DNA from: Warburgia ugandensis
Taxonomy: Eukaryota; Streptophyta; Magnoliopsida; Canellales; Canellaceae
Length of the DNA: 64,000 nucleotides
Assembly: GCA_035236585.1 (NCBI GenBank)
Contig: CP141132.1
Span: forward strand, 52,145,880 to 52,209,879
Direction of reading: 5' to 3'
The notes beneath the pieces were generated by a model. That model was not told the origin of the DNA and ran no database searches. It saw nothing but the letters and a program-made list of their open reading frames with translations. The number at the start of each line of letters is the position of its first letter. Position 1 is the first letter of the stretch. Of this stretch, positions 34,061 to 47,170 are shown piece after piece. The position numbers and the translations under genes were made by a program.

Positions 34061-36585
34061 GCCCTCTCCCCTCTCATTCCAATCATCATTTTTCCCCTCT
34101 TCTTCGCCTGTTTTAGCTTGGGTTTCCAGCAAGAGTGGAGGAACCGCACCCTTGGTTTCTGGAAAGAGTGGAGGAACTGCACCCACCGTCAATGGTGATC
34201 CTCTCAAGCTACCCAGGTAAGATCCTCCCCTCCTCTCCTTCCCTCTCCTCTTTCCCTCCATTTTCCCTCTGTTTCTAGCTAGGTTTGGTCTCACCGGGTG
34301 ACAAATCAGCGGTGAAACCAGTATCGGTGGATCTGTTTCAGATCCATCACTTGGGCTGCTCGGATGAGAGATCTGAGCCGCCCAACGCAATCGTGGGACC
34401 CCAAAACCCCTGAAAACCTAAGACAGTCTAGGCATAAGGACATCTTGGGTGTTGATTTGGGGTTGGGAGGGTTGGACGGTCCTGATTAGGCCTCCCCATC
34501 CTAGTAGATAGGGAATTGCACCAAAGACGCGTCCGCACGACGCCGTCTAGGACGAGCTACAATGCATTGCTCGGGAGTGAACACACGTACGAATGCAGTC
34601 CTGGTTCAACCAAGATGCATGGGTGTCCCGGGAACTGTGACACACGGGCCCTAAATGGATGATTCTTGTTCGTCTGATTCATTCAAGACACTAAAAACCA
34701 AATTAAGGAGGCTATATAACTCCGACTGACGATCCGAAAAAACTATTGCGTTCATATTGATGACATAGACCTAATGAGACTATAAAAATTAGGATCAGAG
34801 AACTATTTTATATGACTATAGCCCAAAAACTATAGATTTCTCACAGATCTACCATGTCAAAGATGATCAGATCTCATGACTTGATCCATTAGAGGTGTTA
34901 GGGAATTAATAGTTTAGGATTAACCCCAAAGTACATGTATCAGCCTTTGAATGATAGATCTGGCCATTCAAATCAAGTACAGACCTATTCTAAGCATTAG
35001 GACAGGTGATCTATGAGATCTAACCATTAAACATTAGATCTATATGAGAGATCTAGCCTGAAAACTCATTTAAGCAATGACCTATAACCTAGAAGGTAGA
35101 TTATTCATTAATCTATAAGTCTAAGTAATGATCTATAAACTACAAAAATGATACTTGAATCCTTGTTATCAATTAATATCCAGGGTTTCACGAAGATGGG
35201 TCAGGATCGAGTAATGAAGAACGCGATTCATGAGACATCGAGGTAGGTAGTTTGATATTGCAAAGTTTTTCAATGCATTCCCCAAACTCTAATTGATTTA
35301 TTTAATCCTGATGACCGCATTTAGTATGCTTTTTGTGATATGATATTCACATAATGAGTATGCAGATTTTTCTTATGATCTTCAATGCAATTCCTTGTAT
35401 TGAACTGATTTTATGAATGCATTGCTCGTGTGTTTTGAAACCCATTGCATAAATTGCATGATTTATGATGATTGCAACTTGGATTACATGTATCTATATT
35501 TTTCAGGCTAATGAGCCTGGCGGGCACTATGCTAAGCGGGTAGATTGCTGGCTGAGGCAACCTGCGAGGGGAACAAAATCTTGAGTTCCAAGTGGGCAGA
35601 TCGCCGAATGAGGTAACATGCGGTGGGAACAAATTCTTGAGTTCCAAGTGGGAAAATTCTCAAATGAGGCAACCTGCGGTGGGAACAAAACCTTGAGTTC
35701 CAAGTAGGCAGATTGTCGAATGAGACAGCTTACAAAGAAGCATAGTTGACCCTATGATTTCAGTATTATCGACACGCATATAGCATTGAGATAGTCATAT
35801 AAGAGTACTCATGATCGGTTGAGTGATATGTTCGCTAAGAGACTCATGTGCATGATACTTATAGTGATACTAGCATTTGCTTCGAAAGATAACTATTTTA
35901 AGAGTTTCTTGATTATTATATTTGACTTGTTAATTTGATGTGCTTGCTGTGATCTTATTACTTGGATCTATTGATTTCTACTTTATGATTTGAGTCATAT
36001 CAATATCATTGAATAATAGATTTTGGTAAAGAATTCCATGGCTAAAAATGCATAAATGGGCTTACGTTTTATGCATGTTTACATAAAAAGGTATTTCTGA
36101 TGTTTTACATGGAAAGCTCCTTGAATTTATACATGTTGCATGACGAGTTTTCAAAATAGTAGTATTAGCTCACCTACAAGGGAAGGAATACTCACCCAAA
36201 TATATTATTTTTATAGATTAGCTCCAAAAGGATTAGAAGAAGTACCAGAAAATGTTAGTACTACGCTCAAAAGAATGAAGAGAAGAGAAGTATAAAGGTA
36301 AGTATATGATCTACCTTTTGGACATGTACCTATAATTATTACAATTGGACTGTGAGCTGTGACTGGATAGACCTGGGAAGTATTTATGATTTTCTTTATT
36401 TTTCAAAATTTCTTTGTCCATCTTAAAAGCAAATGACACTCGGGGTTTTCAAAATGAATTTAAAATAAAAATATTTTTTCGCTGCATTGCATAGTTTTTC
36501 TAAATGTGTTTTCAAATAGGTATTGATTCCGCCTTAGGAATTAGTTTTACATTTAAAAATGCATGTGAAAACCTAGGTCGTCACA

Positions 36586-37967
36586 CCATCAAAGCCACAT
36601 GAGCTAAGCCAAAATAAAATTGTGTCTACCCATTAGAATACATTCTAAAAGTGGCCACTCTGTCCCACTTTAAAAACGTTCGCTAGCCATCATCTTAGCC
36701 ATCCAAATTACCTTATTTCATCCCCACCACAACTTCCTCTTTGGTCACCCTAGAAAATATAGGATAAAAGTTATAAAAGAGCCACAAAAAAATCAATGTG
36801 GGGAGCTTTCTCACTCATTGGAAAAAGACGCTTCCTTCACTTAGAGGAGGGCATCCTTTTTCTACTTCATCTTCTTCCACACTTTTGCTTCAAACTTTCT
36901 TCTCTTTTGGGTGTTGTTTTACTTTCCAAGGTAGGGCTGCTACTTCCTCAAGTGTTCAATGCCTAGGCCTTGGGTGCTTGATTCTTCCTTGAGAGGTTGG
37001 TTGTCCTTTTTGCTTCTTCTCCTCTTAATCTTACTTCCATTGTTCTAGTTAATTCTTTTCAATTCCATTGTTTTCTTCTTTGCCTATAACTTAGATCCAA
37101 GTTTGGTCTCCCCCTTGATGTGATAGCCAAGGGAAGTCACCTTGAATCTAGTATTTGTCCTTGCTTTTCATTGCAGTTTAGATCTCTTTTAGTTTCCTTG
37201 ATCACTAGCTTGTTTTTCTTAGTTTTCTTAGGGTGTTGCCTTTATATTCCATAAGATTTTCCCTTGAATCATAGGTTTGTTGGAGGAGGAATCATTACTA
37301 AGATCTAATTTTGGGAGAAAGCATGGTGCTTATTCTCCAAAAGTGTAACGCACCATCCATGTGACTATTTTTAAGGCAATACAATTTGATATTTGGTGGA
37401 ATCTCTTTGGTTGATGGATGATGATGATTGATTTACATGTTTATCTCATGGCTTAATAGTTAACTTAAAATTATTGTTCTAGCCATTCCAATTAATGCAA
37501 AACAACAAAGAATTAAAACCATGCTTTTGATCCAATGATGGAATGCATGGTTTTGAAGGTCTATAGGGTTGAAGTTGATTACTTGAATGTTTCCTTACGT
37601 TAATTGCTAAAATTTCATGCTTAGGAAACTTGATTTAGGAAAGTTGTTAAAATTCTTTTTTTAGAACGTTTAAAATTAGGAAAGTCATAAATTTAAAAAG
37701 TTTTCATTTAGGAAAGTTTTATTTTTATAAAGTGGGTGTTTTACGGAATTATTGAATTTGGCAGGTTTTAAGTTTTAGCATAATTTTCATTTTCATGTGT
37801 TAATTTCTATTTGTAGTTTAGGAAAAGATATCTTGAATTTGGCTAAGTTTAATTTAAAGTAGGGACCACTAGTATCACAACTATTCAATTTGTCGTGGGA
37901 CTAACCTCCTTGCTTGAAATACTACAACAAATTCATGTACTTGTGAGTTTAACTTTAAAATCACAAC
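36586..37967 (+). repeat. Athila 3' LTR, first part
   Basis: Continues the LTR interrupted by element A. Alignable landmarks with the 5' LTR are ATCAAAGCCACATGAG, GGTCACCCTAGAAAA, the TATA box at 36772 and GATAGCCAAGGGAAGTCACC. It reaches an LTR-like terminus at 37967 (TTTAAAATCACAACA). Confidence 0.7.
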
Positions 37968-38871
37968 ATGATTAAAGACGGTTTAGCATGTATTTTTGAG
38001 TTGTTTATGATCAAGTAGCATTTAGTGCTATAGAACACAATTTTTAGATTTGGAATACATGTGTATGCTTACTATCTTGATTGTTCATAATTGTTTCTAG
38101 TAGTCAATGATCTTAATTCTTGAATGTTTGATTGCATGAGAAGTTCTTAATTAAATGTTTTACATGTCCCATTAATTGAATGATCAAAATAGTATGCTGC
38201 TGGAATTTTTGGAATGGATTGTTTATGTTTGATTTCAAGCTCTCTATTCTTCATGTTTGCTTGATTTTTCTAGAACCCAATTAGAGTGTTAGATTACTCA
38301 GTCAATGCATCAGTTAGATTGCGTATGCGAAGTTTTTATATTAATTAAGTAAACCCATTCCTACCCTATGAATCAAGCGCACCATTCCATGGTCATACGC
38401 ATGATACTTGGATAGTTTTCCTTTATATGCTTGATTAGTGATTGTTTTCCTTTAGTTTTCTTGTTTAATTGTAGTTTAGTTTAGATTCCATTGTTTACTA
38501 GTTTGCATCTTTGTTTAAGAAAGTAATTGATTTGTTTCCTTACAATAGTTGCTAATTTCATGTTTAGAAAGTTTGATTTAGAAAAGTTACTAAATTTTAT
38601 TTTTACGAGGTCCTTAATTTAGGAAAGTTTTACTTTTAGAAGGTGTGTATTTTTAGGAAAGTTTTTAAATTTAAAATGTCTTAATTTTAGCATATTTCAT
38701 GTGTTAATTTTCCATTCTTGGTTTAGGATAAAATATCCAGATCTTTGGCTAGGTTGAATGATTTAAGGACTACTAATATCACATCCATTTGATTCCTTGT
38801 GGGATTGACCTCCTCGTTGAATTACTATAACTAATTCATGCGCTTGCAAGTTAAGACTTAAAATCACAACA
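37968..38871 (+). repeat. Athila LTR, second tandem tail
   Basis: Homologous to the last part of the 5' LTR (from about 15340), including ATGATCTTAATTCTTGAATG and AGTATGCTGCTGGAATTTTT, and ends again in AAAATCACAACA. It contains the uninterrupted LINE target (AAGTAATTGATTTG at 38520). So two LTR ends stand in tandem, about 0.9 kb apart. Confidence 0.65.
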
Positions 38872-39570
38872 ATAGTACCAATCTTCCCAATCTTGAAAAC
38901 TCTTCCTGATCATTCCTAATTATCAATGCATGATAATAGCATTTATTTTTGGCTGAAATTCATGATCTATTCAAACACCCTTTGGATATCTTAAGTTGGA
39001 TTGATTCCCAATTTTGGAAAATCCATGGGTGAGCTATGTGCATTGGTTATAAGTGTAGTACATCTAGCATGATCTTTGAACTTTCAACAATGCTTTCGTT
39101 CAATGCATGTATCTGTTGCACACTTACTAGTTGATAGAAAGTGGCACGATTTGAAATGGATGGCTGGGATTGATGCGTGAGAAGTTGATTCCTAGATCAA
39201 GTTGTTTTGGCCAAAGAATATGCCAAGAATGTGAGAATCTTCATGTACGTAGAGGATTTTCTAGCATGAGGATTGCTAGGAGAGAGATTTTATGGTTTTC
39301 AAATATCTTGCATGATTTCTAACAATTTTAGTTTAAGAATTGTTTTGAAAACTTGCATGATCTGATTTAAAATTCCAAAAGATAAATTGAAGTACTGTCT
39401 TATATGCTAAACATGTTATTGGAAAGATTTGGTTTTCCAATGTTTTCAAAAAGCACAAGGAAATCAACATTTATAACATAAGTGGTTTAAGAAAATGGTA
39501 CACATAAGCACAACTTAGGTGATGCAAATGCATGCATAAAAATTGTGGTTTTAGCAAGTTAAATGCACTT
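38872..39570. other. Unassigned spacer
   Basis: AT-rich, with no gene or recognised element. It separates the Athila 3' LTR from the SINE. Confidence 0.4.
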
Positions 39571-39755
39571 ACATGGGGGCAGCCCCAGTGCACAAAGTTC
39601 CTGCCTATGCGGGGTTTGGGGAAGGGGCAGACCACAAGGGCCTATAGTAGGTAGCCTTACCTTGCATTTTATAAGAGGCTATTTCTACGCCTTGAACCCA
39701 TGACTTTAAGGTCGCATGACGACAACTTTTACTGTTGCACTTGCTAAGCATTATT
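39571..39755 (+). mobile_element. Au-type SINE
   Basis: About 180 bp with Au-SINE landmarks in order: CCCCAGTGCACAAAGTTCC, TGCGGGGTTTGGGGAAGGG, GACCACAAGGGCCTATAGTA, CAGCCTTACC-like GTAGCCTTACC, TTGCATTTTATAAGAGGCT, CTTGAACCCATGAC and GACAACTTTTACTGTTGCAC. Au SINEs are tRNA-derived, transcribed by RNA polymerase III, and rely on LINE enzymes; CTTGAACCC marks the box B area. The 5' edge looks slightly truncated and no clear target-site duplication was seen. Family call is from memory of the consensus. Confidence 0.75.
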
Positions 39756-39999
39756 ATTGTGAAATCTCTAAAATGAAATGTTTTTGGAAAGTTTTGATAT
39801 GACAACCAAGATGACAAGATTTTAATTCTTGAAATATGTAATGATTTTTACATCATATTTGATGAGATTTTAATATGAGATATTAGGTATGATAATATGT
39901 TGGATATGTATTTTTGGTAGGCTAAAGTTCTTAGGGGGCTTTTATGTTTAGGAGTTGTATGGGTTGGCCACTTATCCCCTGATCGCCTCGGGTGGAAGG
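39756..39999. other. Unassigned spacer between the SINE and LTR E
   Basis: No gene seen. It ends in GAAGG (39995-39999), the proposed left target copy of LTR E. Confidence 0.4.
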
Positions 40000-42900
40000 T
40001 GTAATGCCTCGAGTTTTTAAAACACATTTTCATAAATATTTGCAAAGGTAGGGCCTTGAATTTGAAAATTCTTAAAAATACAAATTGAGAAAACATATTT
40101 TCTTTGAAATTGATTTGTCAAAAACTCGAGTGCCACCTCAAATTACTTATCATACATAAATTTTTATATAAAACAAAATTTCTAATGAATATCAATAGAA
40201 ATACTTTTATTAAAATCAGGATCGATCTAGTGGTTCACATACATAGCCCCAGTAGTCATTACATACCTTGTCCAAATATTACAATCCAAATTACAATAAA
40301 ATTAATACAATCTTCCTCAGAGTAAATACAGTAAACCATAGTTCGGTGATGATTATCCACAAGTCTTGAGATTTCAATCTTCCTTAACTATATCTGAGTT
40401 ATTGCAAACATTCAAACATGTACAATATCTCAGCAAGCTATACTTGGTAGGGGATTTAAGAAATATATTCAATATATCTCAAAATCAATAGTTCATTATA
40501 TCCATGATATAAATCAATTTATACAATTGGATAACCATTTTATGCTTCTCTCATCATATGAATTATATGTATATATTACATATACATAAAACCATTGAAA
40601 ATCATGAATATAGTCAATATCCTTAATAATATCTCATTTCCAAACTGATTTCAATATTAACACTAAATGATAATATATAATCATACCATATTGGGAATCA
40701 TCCTCCAATACAACATCGGTAATAACTTTTACCGGGATCTCATCATGCCATAAAATAAGGCATCTCACCATGCCTTTACATAAGGAATCTCATCATGCCA
40801 TTATATAAGGAATCTCATCATGCCATAATCAATTGCATCATAATGCAAAATATCAAAGGACTACCATGCTCGCAGTCTCAATCCGTACAGCACGCCCAGA
40901 TAACTGTATAAATACTCCACTGATACCATGGTGGAAAATATAGATCCATGTTCGTATGGGGGGAACCATGGCTGCCATAGTGGTAGCCTTCCCATAATTG
41001 CCCCACCTGACGTTTTGCCTCTTTTTGGGCACAGTATCATCATCACAATCAATTTCGAAGAGCAGGTAGCCAAACCCTCACAACTCTTCTAGCATTGGTA
41101 TCCCTAAGCATAAGCCTATCTTAAAACAAAATCACAAGCCTCCATGCTTGTATGGAAAATAAATACTTACAAACTATGTGTCTGGTTATAATAGGACATG
41201 CCTATAACTTATTTCCTTAAGATTTGGGGGTCCAACTTATATAGTTCAAATCTTCCCATCTACCCATTAAGTAATTTCATAATTACTTTATCAATCCCTT
41301 TGTATTAATTTTAACATCATTTGTTGTCTTAAGTAATTCCATAATTACTTAATCAATCCCTTTGTATTCATTTCAACATCATTTGTTGATTCATAACAAT
41401 TCCAAGGAAATTATAATCAAAACTCATTTATCAGGAAATGATCATGCGTAAAATACATGTATCTTATATATTAAATATATTCTTAAGGTCCACCTACCTT
41501 TACTTTCAACCATCCATCTTCTCATTGATCTTAATCATCATATCCTTCATGTATCTGTCAAATCATATGTATACAACCATTCCTCAACTCATTTATACTT
41601 CCTAATTTTTCTTTTGATCATCCTTACATAGGATGATTTGGATCTTGTTCCTTGGATCATATTGATCAAAGGTCTAATCTATTGATCTACATATGTGATT
41701 CTTATTATTCTTTATCATTCAAGATCTCCTTATGGACCTTATCTGATCTTTGATTATCTTAATTACCACTTTTATTAGGATTAGATAGTTTACTATCCTT
41801 TTATAATCTTATTATTATTCAACCAGTTAATGTTTTATTGATTGAAGATAATTTATGCACTCCTAATTTTAGACAACTCTTTATTTTGAAATTGACTAAG
41901 GCTTACTAGTTAAAAGATGCTCACTGAATGGTTAATTCAATCCTCATGTAAGGAGGCATTTAGACCTCACAAACATCATCAAAAAGTGGGGGAAGAGCGA
42001 GGCTCTATTAGAGAACCCCCTTCACCACCATGTTCATCATTTACTGGGGCGACCTTAGCTCAACCTTCATAAGGTTCCTATGAGCATTAAACCCTAAGTA
42101 CTCTTACTATTTGATTTTAATTAAATCCATGAACATTTAAAATGTCATTCATGGGGTTTATTATTCTCTTAATTTGGGCCAAGAAAATGATATTTCTTAT
42201 ATTGTCCTACTAACTATAGCCCTTACTATCAGTAAGTCCATGTCCATATTCATTGTAAATGTTCATCAATATCTATTTTCATTTAATTACATTTTCCTTG
42301 TAATTTACATAACATGAATAATTAAAGCATGAATAAATAAATCTAACAATTAAATCTACTCAGCAAATAAAAGAACATTTATAATAGAACTTAATAATTC
42401 ACATGCTCATTTGAATACATCATATTTATTCATTTTGATCAAACGATCATATTTTGATTTCTATTTATTTTTCACCCCATTAAGGGTTTAGATCTTGATC
42501 TTTCATTTTTATTCAGATCTATCACATTCTCTTAATGTGATATCATCACTAGATCATTGATGCATCTCATCATATGATATGATCTTTCTTAATTCAACCA
42601 GTCAAGAAGATCTTAAGTCAATTTATCCAAATCAAGGGCATAGATTTCAATCTATCCCAAATTAACCACATCAAGCCCATCAATCCATATGATCTGATCT
42701 TTAGATCATCATCCATACTAATTTTAATGGTCTGATCATGCTTGATTACTCAGATCAAATAGATCCATAATCATTTTTTTAAGATTTCTCTTCCATTAAG
42801 GTTAAATTTCTTAGTTCATCCCATATCAATCACTTCTAACTCTTGATTCCATGTTCCCTCATCACTAGATCACTAATGGATAAGAAATTCGAGGTCTGAT

Positions 42901-43441
42901 CATGTCAGATTTGACTAATCTTGGGAATTAGTACCTCTTTCTGTAATTTATAGATTTTTACAGTAAATAAAAAACAAATTTTATGGTTTCATTAGATTCT
43001 ACTCTTCACCAAGAATCCAGAGCTTCTTTCCGATCTTGATTTGGAATTAAAATGAGCTCTAAATTGCCTTTTTAAGATTTCATATCAAAACAAGGGCCCA
43101 ATCTCAATCTGGGAACACTGATTGATGGTCAGTCAACAGCCCACCCCTGTTACCGGTGTACGAGGAGGGGTGACTTAAGATAGCCAAGATGGTCCGATCT
43201 AGACTGTCAAATCAACTTTTCCCAGATCAATGGCCAGATCTTATTGAAATTTCACTATGAAACTAGATATGGGGTTTTCAAGGTCCCACAATTCCATCCA
43301 ATGGCTCACAATCCTCATCTGAGCTATTCCTGGGTGGTTCTTATCTAGAGTTCACCAGATCTGTTTCACAAACAAACCAGTCGCCGGTGAAGTAGATTCC
43401 ATAGTGAATCCTCCCGTTTTTGTCGAAAAACAGAGGGAAAA
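40000..43441 (-). repeat. LTR E, promoter-distal piece
   Basis: Non-coding. Contains several near-repeats of AAGGAATCTCATCATGCC (40760-40820). It ends in GGAAAA (43436-43441), the left target copy of element D. Confidence 0.75.
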
Positions 43442-44703
43442 TGTGATGACTTGGGTTTTTATAACACATTTTATAATACATTTTGTAAAGACAGGGCCCT
43501 TGTAGTAAAAAAAATTCACAAACCAAAGCAGTGAAAATTCTTTTCTTTAGAATTTGTTTTGTAAAACCTAAGTTACCACTTTATACATAACATAAGTAGA
43601 GTTTTGTACAAGATAAAATTTCATTGAAGGAATATACTTTTATTAAATTTCAGGATCCATCTAGTGGTTCACAGTACACAACCTATTGTATCCTTAGAAT
43701 ACTTGTCCAGATACACAATCCAAATTACAAAGCTCTAAATAAAATGCAAGCTTTTAATACAATACTAGCTCTCAATACAATGTTTCAAGGGATATACCTT
43801 GATTTCTTATTCTTCAATATTTCTTCAACTCTTGAGCTCCTAAGTCTCCTTCTTTGTATTTGAGATAATGTAAACATTTAAATATTTACAATATCTCAAC
43901 AAACTATACTTGGTAGGGGATAAAACTGTAGGTTATTGACAGTATAATCTCAATATCCCATGATTCATTCTTTCATAAACACATTCATAGGCCACTATCA
44001 TTTATGTGGACAAATCATTTCTTTGTCATTTATGTTCATCTTTATACATACATATTGTATATGGACAAATCCATTAAAATTGTGAAAATAGTCAATAATC
44101 ATTTCCATACTAAGCTGATTAACTCCTTTCACTATAGCATCATAATGCAAAATAATCAAGGATTACTATGCTTGCAGTTTGGTCCATACAACAAGCCTAG
44201 ATAACTGCTCTATAATCCACTTATACCATTATCCGTAAAAATTACAATATCCATGTCCGTATGGGGGCACTATTTCTGTAATGACTCCAATTTTGTAACA
44301 TTGAAATCCAAGTTACCAATGAAAAGTTCACTTTTTGGAGATAAGGGTATTTTGGTCATTTCACTATTCACCCTGACTGAACCCAGAAATTTAGTCCTAA
44401 GAATGCTACCATTAGGTGTATCTCGGAAAAAGGAATCCAACAAGACCAAAATCACCCAAAACGGAGTTAAAATGACCAAGTTATGGCCCTTTGAAGTTTA
44501 GGGGCAAAAATGTAATTTTCATTAAAAAACGGATTTAGCCTGAGAAACACAAGGGCCTGTTTTGATACGGGTAGCCCTCTTCTTCAACCTCCTAGAGGGT
44601 TCTAGAACGGTAGTGTTTGGAGGAGAAACCACCGCCATTCTGGAGGTTTCTCCACTGCCATTCAATGGCGGTGAGAGCCCCCTCCAGAACCCTCTTATAG
44701 CTC

Positions 44704-44711
44704 TATAAATA
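44704..44711 (+). promoter_or_regulatory. Putative TATA box of LTR B2
   Basis: TATAAATA, in the same context as B1. Confidence 0.6.
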
Positions 44712-46829
44712 GAGCTCTTGGGCGCCTCTAATGGCAGCCCAAAAGCTTGGGAAAAACCTATCATGGAGAAGCAACCAAGAGGAGAAAACGTGGAGAAAAA
44801 CCCTGCCACGAGCCAGGTATGCCCAAAACCCCTCCAAGCCCGTCACCCCCTTAGTCCTAGGCTAAGTTTCCCCAAGTTTTTGCATGAAAAATCATGCAAA
44901 ACCAGGCCCAAGAGAGCCACAAAGGACCCAGGGACGGTCCTTGGGGTGCATTGGTTCGACAGGGTCAAACCAGGGCATCCCTAAGACGCCTGGGTCTCCG
45001 TCAAACCGAAATGCACCTTGTGCGTTGAGAAAATCGGACGGGCAGAACCCAGGAGCGTCTACAGACGCGCTCGCTGAGGCGCATGCCACTGACGTGGGAT
45101 GCATTAGCGTCCCAGGCTTCCACCTCTTTTCGTTTGACCCTCTATGTACACTCGGCACTAAAAAGACTATAACTTGAGATCTAGGGCTCCGATTGAGGCG
45201 CCGCAAAAGGCGTTGTGCCCGTATCGACAACGTGGACATACCTAAACTATAAAATACCTGATCAAGGCCTAATCTAAGGTAGGCACGACCCTTAGACTAT
45301 GATAGTGGCGCGAGGCCACTCAACCTTTGTAAACCTAATGATACCAAGGCCCAGTTAGGACCTTAGGACACCCATAGGCATGGGGATGAGCCCTTAATGC
45401 CTAAGTAGTGAGATCAACCACTTTAAAACCTATAGAAATAGGCCAAACTAACCCTGTTCCCCTAAACAATGAGCAAGAGCGTATGAGGACAAAGGCACTA
45501 GCGTGACCAAACCAGGTAGGTGCTCTATCACTACTAGTTTTTTTATAAAGAACCTATGGTTGTTTTGAGAATGCATGTTTTAAGTTTAAGTTATATGACT
45601 TGTTTAACATGACTTAATCTTATAAATGAATTCAGCATGACTTAATCTTATAAATGAATGCAGAATGCATATGACAAATACATTATGCATAGATATGTTT
45701 TACAAACAATTGCATATATTGCATGATTTGTGAGCATTGAGTTCTTGAAAAATTGCATGTCCTTGAGGGTTACCAAAAGACACTAGGTAGGCAGTTGTGA
45801 GGGACCCAAAGAGGACAGGTTTTGAAAAAGAGGTTTTCGCTCGTTTGATCTTATATGATTTGGGCTAATAAGCTCGTAGGTGCTATGCTGAGAGGTCTGG
45901 GTTGCCCTCCCAGCCTCTACCACTATTAGGTGGAATGGGTACCTGTAATATCCTTAATTTTAAAGATAAAAATAGGAAATTATTAAATAAATTAAAATAA
46001 AAATTTATGGATGAAATTATTTCCTGAAAACATAATAATTAGAAAGTGCTCGTCGATACGAATCCAACGCCACCAAGAACGCGAGAAACAGAGCTCAAAC
46101 GAGGGAGTTATGAGCCGTCAAAGTTGTAAGGGCAAAATGGTCTTTTGACAGAAACGTGTTACACAGGGGTCCAAATTGATAACGGCACCCCTGTCTACAC
46201 ACGTCTCTACCAGTTCGGCGAAATCGCCGGAGAGACGTGGGAAGAGACGTGTGGGGAAGAGTTTCTCTTCCCCAAGACTCTAAAACCCTATATCTATGCT
46301 CCTCTAGAGCCAAACGCTCCACTTTCAGCGTTTCCATGAATGATACGCAAAACCCTAGACCAGTAAAAACTTGAATTTTCCGGCGAGTGGAGCCCCGGCA
46401 ACACGAGCAACTCCGGCCAGGTGTAAGGTAAGCCTCAAAACCTATGTTTTTCTGTATTTATTAATTAGAAAATTAATTAGAAAACCATTTAAAAATTAGG
46501 AAAAAAATCGGATTTTTGGGGGGCTTTGTGCACGCCATCGTTGGAGCGTGATTTCATAGACCAAACGTTGTCCGTTTGGAAATCGCACCGTCCAACTAGT
46601 GCAAAAGACACCCAAGAGCAAACCCTTTAAATTTGGGAGTGATCCAACGGTGGAATTGCCTAGAAAACTCAAAAACCCAAGACCTAGGGAGGTTTTTAGG
46701 AACTTGGGAAAAATCGTTTAAAAACCATGGTTTTTGAGAAAATTAGTGAAAAAGGAGGGCATAAATGGATTCTAGAGAGAATTCTGAAGAAAATGGCGCA
46801 AAAATCACGCAAACGGAGCTCTGTGGCTC

Positions 46830-47170
46830 CGCGAGGCTTAATCGAACCGGCCGTCTTCTCCGGCTGTCCAAGCGGCTGTCGGCGCCTGCGCCGACGCCAA
46901 GACGCACACCCGACGTGCCCGAGGGACGACGTCACATGACGTCGTCGCCGCCACGCGTGGCGGCGCGCCCAGCGCGTGCGGAACGTGCGTGGTTGGCTGC
47001 CGCGGTGGGACCGGGACGCGGCGCAGCTGCCCGGCCGTGACGCACGCGCGCGCGTGCGTCACGGCAGCCGCGACGGCGCGCGCGTTCCGTGCGGCTCCGC
47101 GACGCCGTGCGTCTTCGTGCGCCCGTATACGCCGGGTATAAACCGGCGGAAAAGGGCGCCCGGCTTCAAA
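46830..47170 (+). promoter_or_regulatory. CpG-dense palindromic core of LTR C
   Basis: This block is strongly GC- and CpG-rich in otherwise AT-rich DNA. It contains a perfect 32-bp palindrome (47034-47065, centred on alternating CG), a perfect 18-bp palindrome (GCCGCCACGCGTGGCGGC, 46947-46964) and an ACGT-core pair GACGTCACATGACGTC (46928-46943), which resembles bZIP/TGA-factor sites. It lies just upstream of TATAAA (47137-47142), so it may be the LTR enhancer and promoter. That role is inference. Confidence 0.55.
47137..47142 (+). promoter_or_regulatory. Candidate TATA box of LTR C
   Basis: TATAAA in GGGTATAAACCGG, at the downstream edge of the CpG-dense core. Confidence 0.4.

Larger units (their letters stand above)
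24638..36585 (+). mobile_element. Element A: two-LTR Tekay/Del-type retrotransposon without recognisable gag-pol (LARD-like)
   Basis: LTRs 24638-27614 and 31072-36585 (the second interrupted by solo LTR B1) begin TGTAATGACTC and end GTCATCACA or GTCGTCACA. A perfect tRNA-Met primer site follows LTR 1 and a polypurine tract precedes LTR 2. Flanking 5-mers CTATC (24633-24637) and CCATC (36586-36590) differ at one base. Removing the element rejoins two halves of an Athila LTR, which confirms the insertion. The interior of about 3.46 kb shows no gag, protease, RT or integrase. It therefore fits a large non-autonomous derivative mobilised by a relative such as element D, or a very decayed copy. 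Confidence 0.85.
31072..36585 (+). repeat. Element A 3' LTR, split by solo LTR B1
   Basis: Without B1 and one target copy it measures about 2,983 bp, against 2,977 bp for the 5' LTR. It keeps TATAAAAA at 34053-34060. It has four 56-bp units (35543-35735). Confidence 0.9.
13440..38871 (+). mobile_element. Athila-lineage Ty3/Gypsy retrotransposon, rearranged and nested
   Basis: Order on the plus strand: 5' LTR (13440-19737, with a LINE inside), a primer site resembling tRNA-Asp, gag, protease, a partial RT ending at about 24610, then the middle of a 3' LTR (24611-24637 continuing at 36586), which is interrupted by element A. The Athila assignment rests on protein motifs (gag EDPYLHIKEFFDIC, RT FMDDILVFGSSFDECL) and on the tRNA-Asp-type primer site. 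The end of RT, RNase H, integrase and the first part of the 3' LTR are missing. Target-site duplication is unclear: AGTAT before the element and ATAGT after it. Confidence 0.75.
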
